The translations under genes were made by a program, and so were the position numbers. Positions 40,751 to 49,416 of a stretch of 64,000 bases of DNA are shown here, in pieces. The stretch's first letter is position 1. The number at the start of each line of letters is the position of its first letter. A model generated the notes under the pieces. That model ran no database searches. It worked only from the letters and a program-made list of their open reading frames with translations, and was not told the origin of the DNA. This DNA comes from UBA1240 sp045599185 (GTDB lineage Bacteria; Spirochaetota; Spirochaetia; Treponematales; Treponemataceae), in assembly GCA_045599185.1 (NCBI GenBank), contig JAZRVO010000012.1:310001-374000 (forward strand). Reading direction: 5' to 3'.

Positions 40751-41770
40751 ATGAAAGCTTTATTTATTGGCGGTACGGGCACAATCAGTACGGCCATTAC
40801 CAAACTTGTTTCCGCAAACCCGGAATGGCAGCTTACCGTGCTTAACCGCGGCAACCGCAACCATAGCCTGCCTAAAAACGTTGCAAGCCTTTGCCTTGAC
40901 ATTAACGACGAAACCGCCGCAAAAAGCGCACTTGCCGGTTTGGATTTTGATGTGGTGTGCGATTTTATTGCATTTACGCCGGAACAGGTTGAACGTGATT
41001 ACCGGCTTTTTAGCGGTCACTGCCAGCAGTACATGTTTATAAGTTCAGCTTCGGCTTACCAGAAACCGCTGTCCAATTATTTAATAAACGAAGCTACGCC
41101 TTTGGCAAACCCGTTGTGGCAGTACAGCCGCAACAAAATTGAATGCGAAAATTTCTTAATGAACAAATACCGTTCCGAAGGTTTTCCGGTAACAATAATC
41201 CGTCCAAGCCACACTTACGACGAACGTTCCGTTCCCCTGGGCGTGCACGGTGCAAATGGCAGTTACAGCGTAATTAAGCGAATGCTGGAAGGAAAGGAAG
41301 TGATTATTCACGGTGACGGCAACAGCCTGTGGACGATGACCCACAACAGCGATTTTGCAAAAGCATTCGCCGGCTTAATGGCGAATGCCCACGCCATTGG
41401 CGAAAGTTTCAACATTACTTCCGACGAAACCTTAACATGGAACCAGATTTACGCCTGCATTGCAAGGGCTCTTAACGTGGAATTGAAACCGATTTACGTG
41501 GCTTCAAGTTTTCTGGCCGCATGCAGCGACTACGATTTTACAGGCAGCCTGCTTGGTGACAAGGCATGTTCTGTTGTTTTTGACAATTCAAAATTAAAGC
41601 GTGCCGTGCCGGGCTTTGCGGCAACCACCCGCTTTGACCAGGGCGTAAGGCGCACAATTGAATACGTGCTGTCTCATCCGGAATGCCAGATTGAAGACCC
41701 GGCCTTTGATGCATGGTGCGACAGGGTTATTGCCGCCCAAAAGGCCGCGCTAAAAGCCGTAATAAGCTGA
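40751..41770 (+). CDS. NAD-dependent epimerase/dehydratase-family protein
   Basis: A 339-residue extended short-chain dehydrogenase. The Rossmann start is FIGGTGTISTAITK (5-18), a variant of the GxxGxxG pattern. The conserved Ser-rich strand FISSASAYQK (about 98) and a YxxxK site (YSRNKIECE, Tyr near 121) complete the SDR triad, and IIRPSHTYDE follows. It resembles nucleotide-sugar epimerases and the CSP41-like group. The C-terminal part should bind a sugar nucleotide, substrate unknown. GGAGG is eight bases before the ATG. It stands alone. Confidence 0.88.
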   Translation: MKALFIGGTGTISTAITKLVSANPEWQLTVLNRGNRNHSLPKNVASLCLDINDETAAKSALAGLDFDVVCDFIAFTPEQVERDYRLFSGHCQQYMFISSASAYQKPLSNYLINEATPLANPLWQYSRNKIECENFLMNKYRSEGFPVTIIRPSHTYDERSVPLGVHGANGSYSVIKRMLEGKEVIIHGDGNSLWTMTHNSDFAKAFAGLMANAHAIGESFNITSDETLTWNQIYACIARALNVELKPIYVASSFLAACSDYDFTGSLLGDKACSVVFDNSKLKRAVPGFAATTRFDQGVRRTIEYVLSHPECQIEDPAFDAWCDRVIAAQKAALKAVIS

Positions 41771-42051
41771 AAAGATAAAAGTTTCTGCAGATTTTGAAGT
41801 TTGCAGAAAAAGGCAAAATATTGCTAACCCCGGCAATTTGCTGAATGGTAGAAAGATTTCCGTCTGGTTTTTCGTTCTGCATGTTCTGCAAAACAAAGCC
41901 GGGTTTTTGTTTTTTTTGTCAAGGTTCTGCAAAACGTAAACACGGCAAAGTTTCAAGCTTCAATCTTCAGTTTGCCTTGCCCTGCGTGTTTTGCGGCGGC
42001 TGATGGCGGTGTTTGATAACGTGCTGTTTTGTTATCAGCCCCCAAACAATG
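41771..42051. other. Intergenic stretch without a supported gene
   Basis: The only structure seen is a 7-bp inverted repeat TGATAAC/GTTATCA (42014-42037) just before the bidirectional terminator. No open frame with a start signal is present. Confidence 0.4.
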
Positions 42052-42110
42052 AAAAAGCCGAAAGTAATTGACGCGTTCTTAAAATGCGTTTCAATTGCCT
42101 TCGGCTTTTT
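42052..42110. terminator. Bidirectional terminator between epimerase and carB-dapF
   Basis: AAAAAGCCGAA (42052-42062) pairs with TTCGGCTTTTT (42100-42110); inner segments AATTG/CAATT and CGC/GCG extend the stem. T runs are on both strands. Confidence 0.88.
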
Positions 42111-42135
42111 TATTTTTTTCAGTTTTTGCTGCGGT

Positions 42136-45100
42136 TTAAATTTCTACGTCGCCGGTGTAGCAAAGGTTTGTAGTACCCGTAAGGTAAACCGTTTCGCCGG
42201 TGTATTTTACAATAAGTTCGCCGCCGCGTACTTTTACGGTAATGCTCTGGTTCATCGGGCAGTGTCCGTTTAACACGGCTGCAACAACCGCGGCACATGC
42301 ACCGGTTCCGCAGGCAAGGGTTTCGCCGTTTCCACGTTCCCACGTGCGCATTTTCAGTTCCGTCGGCCCAACTACGCGGACAAATTCCGTATTTATTCTT
42401 TTCGGAAATGCTTCGTGATGTTCAAAAAGCGGCCCGATGTGTTCAAGCGGCACTTTGTCTACAAAATCGCAGAAAACTACGCAGTGCGGGTTACCGAAAC
42501 TTACAAGGGAAACCTTGTAGTCAGTTCCGTCCACTTTCAGGTTCTGGTTGATTACGCCCTGATAGGTTTTTCCTGCAACGTTAATTTCGCCCGCCTTTAA
42601 GGTTGTCGGTATTTTGTCCGGGGCAAAATCTGCGTAACCCATGTTTACGGTTACGGTGTTGGTTTTTCCTGCAAGCTTGTAAATAGTAATGTTCTTTATG
42701 CCGGCCTGGGTTTTAATTGAAATTTGTGCCGTCGTTTCGTGCTTGTTGTGCTTGTCGGCAATTCCTTCAATGTTGAAGTCGTAAAGGTATTTGGCAACGG
42801 CGCGCAGTGCGTTACCGGCCATCTGTCCTTCCGTACCGTCCTGATTGAAGAACCTCATGCTTGCGTCGGCTTTGTCAGTTTTTCCCACCAGAACAAGGCT
42901 GTCGGCACCAATGCCGTCGCGGCGGTTGCACAAACGCACGGCAAGGCCGCCCGGGTTGTTAATGTACTGTTCACGGGTATCAACAATAATAAAGTCGTTG
43001 CCCGTTGCAGACATTTTGGTAAATTTAACGGTCTGTTTTGCAGTGCGCAGTTTGTTAATGTCAATCAGTTCAATGTTCTTGGCACTGTATTTGCTCATCA
43101 GGCAGTCGGCAATTGCGTTTGCCGTATCAATTGCGGTCAGGCACGGAATGTCGCGTTCTACTGCGTGGCGGCGCATGCGCACGCTGTCGGCGTGGGGGTC
43201 GCGGCCTTTAGCAGAAGTTGAAATAACGTAGTCAATTTTTCCGCTGTCCAAAAGGGTAAGAATGTTGTCTTTTTCGTTTTCACGGATTTTGTTTACAACT
43301 TCAACTTCCATTCCAAAATCCCGCAGGGTTTCTGCGTTGCCTTCGGTTGCATAAAGCTTGAAACCCATGTCGTAAAACTTACGTGCAAGGTCGGGAATTT
43401 CGTATCGGTCTGTTTTGCGCACGCTGAAAAGTACGCCGCCGCTTCGCTTCATGTTGTAACCGGCACCGATAAGTCCTTTAAAAATAGCTTCTTCCCGTGT
43501 TGCTGCAATGCCCAAAACTTCGCCGGTAGATTTCATTTCCGGACCTAAGTGGGTGTCTACGTCCATCAGTTTTTCAAAGCTGAAAACCGGCACTTTTACG
43601 GCATAATACGGCGGCAGCTTGTAAAGCCCCGTACCATAGCCCATGTTGCGCACGTTTTCGCCAAGCATTGCACGCACGGCAAGTTCTACCATCGGTACGT
43701 TGGTTACCTTGCTTATGTAAGGCACGGTGCGGCTAGAACGAGGGTTAACTTCAATTATGTAAAGTTCGTTGTTGTAAATTAAGTACTGAATGTTTACAAG
43801 GCCTTTTGTTCCAAGTGCAAGGGCAAGTTCACGGCTCTGGTTTACGATTTTTTCGCGCAGAATGTCGTTCAGGTTCCAGCTTGGGTAAACCGCAATGCTG
43901 TCGCCCGAATGGATACCGGTTCTTTCAATGTGTTCCATTATTCCCGGTATGAGAATATCCTCGCCGTCGCAGATTGCATCAACTTCAAGTTCCGTACCCA
44001 TTTTGTACTGGTCAATCAAAATCGGGTTCTGAATGCCCTGGGCAAGAATGATTTTCATGTATTCTTTTACGTCGTCATCATTGAATGCAATAATCATGTT
44101 CTGGCCGCCCAGAACGTAGCTTGGACGCAGCAGTACCGGGTAACCCAGTTTTGCGGTTGCTTCAAGGGCTTCGGCTTCGGTAAGAACGGTAAGCCCCTGG
44201 GGACGGAGAATGTGCAGTTTTTCGCACAGTGCGTCAAAGCGTTCACGGTCTTCGGCAAGGTCAATTGCATCGGCGCTTGTTCCAAGAATGCGGATTCCCT
44301 GATCGGCAAGGAAATTTGCCAGTTTAATCGCCGTTCCGCCGCCGAAGGCAACTACAACGCCAATGGGGTTTTCGGTGTGAATTACGCTCATTACGTCTTC
44401 CGGCGTAAGGGGTTCAAAATAAAGGCGGTCAGAAGTGTCAAAGTCGGTAGAAACGGTTTCAGGGTTGTTGTTGATTGTTACAACTTCGTAGCCAAGCTTT
44501 TTAAGCGCCCAAACGCACTGAACCGAAGCGTAGTCAAATTCAATGCCCTGACCGATGCGGATTGGGCCAGAACCCAGAACGATGATTGTACCTTTTGACT
44601 TTACGTTTTCTTTTTTTGCGGCAATTTTAAGAACGTTGTTTGCAGCGTCTTTAAGTTCTGCATTGCCGGTTTCTCTGGCAAGCCGGGCAAGGGTGTCGGC
44701 AGCCGTGTTTATTGAATCGCCAAGGTCTACGGCATTTTTCTGGTCAAGGAAGATGCGGGCTTCGTTTTCCTTGTCGTAGCTTGAATAGAAATAAGGTGTT
44801 TCGGCATTGAATTCGCCGGCGCAGGTATCAACCATTTTGAAGCCTGCATTTATGTGGGCAACTTTTCCCTGTGCCAAAAGCTGTTCTGCCTGTTTGGCTT
44901 CTTTCAAAATTCCTGCGGCACCGGTAATTTTCTGCCCGGTAAGCTTTTCAATTACTTTGTCCGGGTAGCCGTAAGATTTTGCTTCTTTATAAAGGTCAAG
45001 ACTAAGTTCCTTAGATTCGGCTTTAAGCGCGGCAAGGCGTTTTTCCGTTTCGGCAAGGTTTTGCAGTTTTGCCAGAAACCATAGGTCAATTTTGGTAATG

Positions 45101-46455
45101 TCGTGAATCTGTTCAACTGTAAGTATGCTGCGTTTTATTGCCTGAAAAATTGCAAAAATGCGCTGGTCGGTACACTGGCCTACGCGCTTTTCAATTTCAG
45201 CATCGTCCAGTTCTTCAAATACGGGCAGGTTAAGCGACTGCACGCCAACTTCTGCACCGCGCGCCGCCTTCATGATTGCGGTTTCAAAATTGTGGCCTAT
45301 TGCCATAACTTCGCCGGTTGCCTTCATCTGCGTGCCAAGGTCGCGCTTGGCATAAACGAATTTTTCAAACGGGAATTTTGGCATTTTTACAACAACGTAG
45401 TCTAAAACCGGCTCAAAGCAGGCGGCGGTTTTTTTGGTAACTGCGTTAGGAATTTCGTCCAGCGTGTAACCGATGGCAATAAGGGTTGCAACTTTGGCAA
45501 TCGGGTAGCCGGTCGCTTTAGAAGCAAGTGCCGATGAACGGCTTACGCGCGGGTTTACTTCAATTACGGCGTATTCAAATGTATCCGGGTTCAGTGCAAA
45601 CTGGCAGTTACAGCCGCCTTCCATTCCAAGTGAAGAAATAATGTTAAGCGCGGCGGAGCGCAGCATCTGGTATTCCTTGTCGCTTAGCGTAACTGTCGGC
45701 GCAATGACGATGCTGTCGCCGGTGTGCACGCCAACCGGGTCAAAGTTTTCCATGGAACATACGGTCAGAACGTTGCCGGCGCTGTCACGCATTACTTCAA
45801 ATTCAACTTCCTTCCAGCCGCTTATGCATTTTTCTACAAGAATCTGGTGAATTGGCGAACGGTGAAGGCCGTTGTGGGCAATTTCGTCCATTTCTTCGTC
45901 GTTGTGAACAATGCCTCCGCCTGTACCGCCCAAAGTGAATGCCGGACGGATGATTGCAGGATAGCCAATCTGGTTCTTTACAAAATCGTATGCGTCTTCG
46001 TAAGTTGTAACAACTTTTGAAGGAATGCAGGGTTCACCGATGCTTTCCATTGTATCCTTGAACATCTGGCGGTCTTCGGCCTTGTCTATTGTTTCAGGAT
46101 TTGCGCCCAAAAGCCGTACGCCGTGTTCTGCCAGAAAACCGCTTTTGGCAAGTTCCATGCAAAGGGTAAGGCCTGTCTGTCCGCCCAGCGATGAAAGAAT
46201 TGAATCGGGTTTTTCCTTTATGATGATGCGTTCAATTGTTTCTATATTTAAAGGTTCAATGTAAATCTGGTCTGCCATTGCATGGTCGGTCATAAGCGTG
46301 GCCGGGTTAGAGTTTACCAGAACAACTTCAAGACCCTGTTCTTTAAGCGCCTTACAGGCCTGGCTGCCTGCGTAGTCAAATTCTGCTGCCTGCCCGATGA
46401 TGATTGGACCGGAACCGATGACCATAACTTTGTGGATATTTTTGTTAAGTGGCAT
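42136..46455 (-). CDS. carB: Carbamoyl-phosphate synthase large chain fused to a DapF-like domain
   Basis: A 1439-residue fusion. Residues 1 to about 1130 are CarB: two ATP-grasp halves (GSGPIIIGQAAEFDYAGSQ near 13 and GSGPIRIGQGIEFDYASVQ near 625), an inserted helical segment between them (about 560-610) and an MGS-like regulatory end. It makes carbamoyl phosphate for pyrimidines and arginine. Residues 1144-1439 are a diaminopimelate epimerase domain (KFTKMSATGNDF, GIGADSLVL, INTEFVRV, ERGNGETLACGTGAC). One catalytic Cys is kept (C1382), but the other is A1213 in QMAGNALRA where CGNGxRC is expected. There is no stop, start or frameshift at the join. GGAGAA precedes the ATG. No carA is adjacent. 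Confidence 0.95.
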   Translation of the reverse strand: MPLNKNIHKVMVIGSGPIIIGQAAEFDYAGSQACKALKEQGLEVVLVNSNPATLMTDHAMADQIYIEPLNIETIERIIIKEKPDSILSSLGGQTGLTLCMELAKSGFLAEHGVRLLGANPETIDKAEDRQMFKDTMESIGEPCIPSKVVTTYEDAYDFVKNQIGYPAIIRPAFTLGGTGGGIVHNDEEMDEIAHNGLHRSPIHQILVEKCISGWKEVEFEVMRDSAGNVLTVCSMENFDPVGVHTGDSIVIAPTVTLSDKEYQMLRSAALNIISSLGMEGGCNCQFALNPDTFEYAVIEVNPRVSRSSALASKATGYPIAKVATLIAIGYTLDEIPNAVTKKTAACFEPVLDYVVVKMPKFPFEKFVYAKRDLGTQMKATGEVMAIGHNFETAIMKAARGAEVGVQSLNLPVFEELDDAEIEKRVGQCTDQRIFAIFQAIKRSILTVEQIHDITKIDLWFLAKLQNLAETEKRLAALKAESKELSLDLYKEAKSYGYPDKVIEKLTGQKITGAAGILKEAKQAEQLLAQGKVAHINAGFKMVDTCAGEFNAETPYFYSSYDKENEARIFLDQKNAVDLGDSINTAADTLARLARETGNAELKDAANNVLKIAAKKENVKSKGTIIVLGSGPIRIGQGIEFDYASVQCVWALKKLGYEVVTINNNPETVSTDFDTSDRLYFEPLTPEDVMSVIHTENPIGVVVAFGGGTAIKLANFLADQGIRILGTSADAIDLAEDRERFDALCEKLHILRPQGLTVLTEAEALEATAKLGYPVLLRPSYVLGGQNMIIAFNDDDVKEYMKIILAQGIQNPILIDQYKMGTELEVDAICDGEDILIPGIMEHIERTGIHSGDSIAVYPSWNLNDILREKIVNQSRELALALGTKGLVNIQYLIYNNELYIIEVNPRSSRTVPYISKVTNVPMVELAVRAMLGENVRNMGYGTGLYKLPPYYAVKVPVFSFEKLMDVDTHLGPEMKSTGEVLGIAATREEAIFKGLIGAGYNMKRSGGVLFSVRKTDRYEIPDLARKFYDMGFKLYATEGNAETLRDFGMEVEVVNKIRENEKDNILTLLDSGKIDYVISTSAKGRDPHADSVRMRRHAVERDIPCLTAIDTANAIADCLMSKYSAKNIELIDINKLRTAKQTVKFTKMSATGNDFIIVDTREQYINNPGGLAVRLCNRRDGIGADSLVLVGKTDKADASMRFFNQDGTEGQMAGNALRAVAKYLYDFNIEGIADKHNKHETTAQISIKTQAGIKNITIYKLAGKTNTVTVNMGYADFAPDKIPTTLKAGEINVAGKTYQGVINQNLKVDGTDYKVSLVSFGNPHCVVFCDFVDKVPLEHIGPLFEHHEAFPKRINTEFVRVVGPTELKMRTWERGNGETLACGTGACAAVVAAVLNGHCPMNQSITVKVRGGELIVKYTGETVYLTGTTNLCYTGDVEI

Positions 46456-46581
46456 TTTTTTTCTCCTGTAAATATAAAAACCGCATTAGCGAAGCAATCT
46501 GTTCTATTTTTTTTGCCGTTTTTTACGGCGGTTTTGCAAATTTAGTGCTGCTTTGAATAGCCGTGCAAAACTGAAAAATTT

Positions 46582-46659
46582 AAAAAAAATGGAGACCTAC
46601 TAATAAAAACCAGTAAATCTCCATTGATTAACGCATAAATAATGTTTTTTTTCAGTATA
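46582..46659 (-). promoter_or_regulatory. Candidate promoter and attenuator in the carB leader
   Basis: On the minus strand a TATACT box (46659-46654) is followed by a hairpin, ATGGAGA/TCTCCAT with an inner TACT/AGTA pair (46624-46589), and then eight T (complement of 46582-46589). The carB ATG is about 127 bases further on. No minus-strand gene lies upstream, so this terminator-like hairpin most likely attenuates carB. A 22-codon frame starts near 46666 and ends inside the hairpin, but it has no ribosome-binding site and overlaps the TATACT box. Confidence 0.5.
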
Positions 46660-46885
46660 ATTTTTCATACCGAGGTTTCATTCTATTGAAAACGGTGGTT
46701 TTATTCAATGTCTTCCGGTGCTGTTTTTCAAGAAATTAAAGGCGGCGTTTTTTTTATTTTCATGCTGAATGATAAAAATTCGCTGTTATATACTAATATG
46801 TTAGAATTTATTAAAATTTCTTAATATTTTAAATCGGTTTACATTAAAAATATTAAAAAAAGATTAAAAATTCTTAAAAAAAAGT

Positions 46886-46939
46886 TTGACAAATAATCCA
46901 AAGCAACTTATTCTAATTCTTGGCAACCGGTTGCCAAGA
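46886..46939 (+). promoter_or_regulatory. Sugar-transporter promoter with LacI-family operator
   Basis: TTGACA (46886-46891), a 17-base spacer and TATTCT (46909-46914) form a strong promoter. Directly after it lies the perfect palindrome CTTGGCAACCGGTTGCCAAG (46919-46938), extended by one more matching pair on each side, with the central CG typical of LacI-family sites. It covers the expected transcription start, so binding would block the promoter. The LacI-family gene at 50620 is the obvious candidate repressor. The leader to the first gene is about 135 bases. Confidence 0.9.
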
Positions 46940-47057
46940 CGTTTCAAACTTCTTAAACAAACCCGTTGCTTGTTATAAGGCTGATTTTTACTGTTTTTTG
47001 CTAAAGCAGTTTCAGAATTATAAAAATTTTTCATATGTAAATTGTAAGGAGGTTCGT

Positions 47058-48356
47058 ATGAAAAAAATTATTTCAGTGGTAGCAGCAGTTGCGTTGTTAT
47101 CAATGGCATTTACAGGATGTGCAAAAAAAGATGCACCAGCAGCTAAAGGTGGCGCAGACAAAGACAACAAAATTGTTGTATGGTCTTTCACTGACGAATT
47201 GGACGGAATGATTAAAGATTATTTCCAGAAAGATTCTCGCTTTGCTGGCAAATATGAAATTTCATATTCATTGACACCAACCGATCAGTTCCCTAACAAA
47301 CTTGACCCGGTTTTGGCTTCAGGTTCAGGCTGTCCTGACGTTTTCGCTCTTGAAGATGCATTCGTTCGCAAATACATTGAATCAGGTCTTTTGCTTGACT
47401 TGACAGACGTTTACAACGAAGTTAAAGACAAAATGTATGCTTACCCAGCAGAAGTTGGTACATACAATGGTAAAGTTTACGGCCTTTCTTGGCAGGTAAC
47501 ACCAGGTGCTTTGTTCTACAACCGTGACGTTGCTAAAAAGTACCTCGGAACAGACGATCCTGCAAAAGTTCAGGAATACGTAAAAGACTGGAATACTTGT
47601 CTTGATACAGCTGCTCTTCTTAAATCAAAATCAAACGGAAACTGCTACTTCGTATCTACAACAGGTGACCTTTTCAAACCTTACGCATCTTCACGCAAAG
47701 ATCCTTGGATTGTAAACGGTAAACTGGTTATCGACCCAGCTATGGAAGACTACCTTGATATGTGTAAAACATTCCACGACAAAGGTTACGAAGGTCGTGT
47801 AGGTCAGTGGTCAGAAGGTTGGTACGCTGGTATGAAAGGCGACTTCCGTGATGAATCTGGTAACTTGAAAGAAGTATTTGCTTATTTCTTGCCAACTTGG
47901 GGTCTCCACTACGTTCTTAAAACAAACGCTCCAGACGCTGCTGGTAAATGGGCAATGTGTGCTGGTCCTATCGGTTACCGCTGGGGTGGTACATGGGTAG
48001 GTGCATACAAAGGAACAAAAAATCCTAACGCTGCAAAAGAACTCATCAAATACCTTGCTTCAGATGACACATTCCTTGAACAGTGGGCTACAAATACTGG
48101 TGACGTTGTTTCTAACAAAAACGTTGTAAACAAAGTTAAAGACAGCTTCAGCGAACCATACTTGGCTGGACAGAACCACTATGCAGAATTTGCTTCAATG
48201 GCTGCAACTGTTAACGGTAAACTTACACAGGGAACAGACCAGGCAATTGAAAGCTTGTGGAGTGAAGCAACAACTGCTTACATGAACGGTGAAAAAACAA
48301 AAGAACAGGCAATTGCTGACTTCAAAACACAGGTTAGCTCACAGCTTGGTTTCTAA
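47058..48356 (+). CDS. Sugar ABC transporter substrate-binding lipoprotein (family 1)
   Basis: A 432-residue extracellular binding protein. It has a lipoprotein signal with lipobox FTGC (Cys near 22) and a family-1 solute-binding fold (VWSFTDELDGMIKDYF, later the conserved YGLSWQVTPGALFYNRDVAKKY block and LIKYLASDDTF near the C-terminus). It should bind an oligosaccharide or monosaccharide and pass it to the two permeases. The start at 47058 has AAGGAGG upstream; the frame is open back to 46920 but that includes the operator. The gene uses codons such as TCA, TCT and ACA more than its neighbours, consistent with high expression. No ATPase gene is present, so a shared MsmK-type ATPase elsewhere is likely. 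Confidence 0.94.
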   Translation: MKKIISVVAAVALLSMAFTGCAKKDAPAAKGGADKDNKIVVWSFTDELDGMIKDYFQKDSRFAGKYEISYSLTPTDQFPNKLDPVLASGSGCPDVFALEDAFVRKYIESGLLLDLTDVYNEVKDKMYAYPAEVGTYNGKVYGLSWQVTPGALFYNRDVAKKYLGTDDPAKVQEYVKDWNTCLDTAALLKSKSNGNCYFVSTTGDLFKPYASSRKDPWIVNGKLVIDPAMEDYLDMCKTFHDKGYEGRVGQWSEGWYAGMKGDFRDESGNLKEVFAYFLPTWGLHYVLKTNAPDAAGKWAMCAGPIGYRWGGTWVGAYKGTKNPNAAKELIKYLASDDTFLEQWATNTGDVVSNKNVVNKVKDSFSEPYLAGQNHYAEFASMAATVNGKLTQGTDQAIESLWSEATTAYMNGEKTKEQAIADFKTQVSSQLGF

Positions 48357-48388
48357 TTCATTCACTGAATCAGTTTGATTGATTAGAC

Positions 48389-48428
48389 AAAAAGTGCAGC
48401 TAAGATTTTTCTTGCTGCACTTTTTTAT
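48389..48428 (+). terminator. Hairpin between binding protein and permeases
   Basis: AAAAAGTGCAGC (48389-48400) pairs with GCTGCACTTTTTT (48414-48426), followed by ATTG. It probably causes partial termination so that the binding protein is made in excess over the permeases. Confidence 0.85.
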
Positions 48429-48452
48429 TGTACTTTTTCCTTTGGAGGAAAC

Positions 48453-49415
48453 ATGAAAAAACCGTCAGCAATTGAGGCCAAAACAAACAGGGCAGGACTT
48501 TATTTTGTTCTCCCGTTTGTTATCATATATGCGTTGTTTCAGTTATGGCCAATTATCTATACCTTTTCCCTTGCTTTTGGAAACTTGCAGGGACTGAAAA
48601 CAGATTTTGATTTTGTAGGTCTTGCTAACTTTAAAAAACTTCTTACAGACAACTTCTTCTGGGGTTCTGTTGGTAACACTTTCATTATGTGGGGTTTCAA
48701 CTTTGCACCTCAGCTTGGAATTGCTCTTTTGTTTGCAATTTGGTTTACAGATATTCGTCTTAAAATCAAAGGAAAAGGCATATTCAGAGCTATTTTCTAC
48801 ATGCCTAACTTGCTGACAACAGCTTCTATTGCCGTTTTGTTCCGCAGTTTGTTTGCTTATCCAATTGGTCCTGTTAACCAGTTCCTTACACAGACTTTGA
48901 ATATCTGGAACACTGTAGAACTTGACGGTCAGATGGTTCAGCAGGGATTTAACTTCTTCCGTATGCCGAACGTATCACGCGGTATCGTTTCTTTCATTCA
49001 GTGGTGGATGTGGTGTGGTCATACTTTGATTATGCTTATGGCTGGTATCACAAGTATTTCACCTTCTTTGTACGAAGCTGCTGTTGTTGACGGTGCAAAT
49101 GCAAGTCAGCAGACACGCTATGTTACATTACCATTGCTTCGCCCAATGATGTGGTATCTTTTGACTACATCAATGATTGGTGGTATGCAGCTGTTCGAAA
49201 TTCCATTCCTGTTGACCGGTATGCATGGAGAACCGGACTTTAAGATTCGCTCAATGGCACTGTACTTATACAATATGGGTTTCCAGGGCGTAACTAACTA
49301 TTCTTATGCTGCTGCGGTTGCTATTGCAATGTTTATTATTACAATTGGTCTTGCTACTTTCATCAACTGGCTTGTAAAAGAACGCGAACCAAGACGCAAG
49401 TACGTGGAGGAATAA
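48453..49415 (+). CDS. Sugar ABC transporter permease, MalF/UgpA type
   Basis: A 320-residue membrane protein with six hydrophobic helices. The ATPase-contact EAA loop is visible as YEAAVVDGANASQQTRYVTLPLLRP in part (EAAVVDGANASQQ near 209), at the expected place between helices. The N-terminus begins with a short cytoplasmic stretch then LYFVLPFVIIYALFQLWPI. GGAGG is seven bases before the ATG. It pairs with the next gene to form the channel of the sugar importer. Confidence 0.94.
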   Translation: MKKPSAIEAKTNRAGLYFVLPFVIIYALFQLWPIIYTFSLAFGNLQGLKTDFDFVGLANFKKLLTDNFFWGSVGNTFIMWGFNFAPQLGIALLFAIWFTDIRLKIKGKGIFRAIFYMPNLLTTASIAVLFRSLFAYPIGPVNQFLTQTLNIWNTVELDGQMVQQGFNFFRMPNVSRGIVSFIQWWMWCGHTLIMLMAGITSISPSLYEAAVVDGANASQQTRYVTLPLLRPMMWYLLTTSMIGGMQLFEIPFLLTGMHGEPDFKIRSMALYLYNMGFQGVTNYSYAAAVAIAMFIITIGLATFINWLVKEREPRRKYVEE

Positions 49416-49416
49416 A

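Noticed and set aside
43909..44598. 229-codon frame opposite carB
   Set aside because: Shadow of the strongly conserved CarB frame; no start signal.
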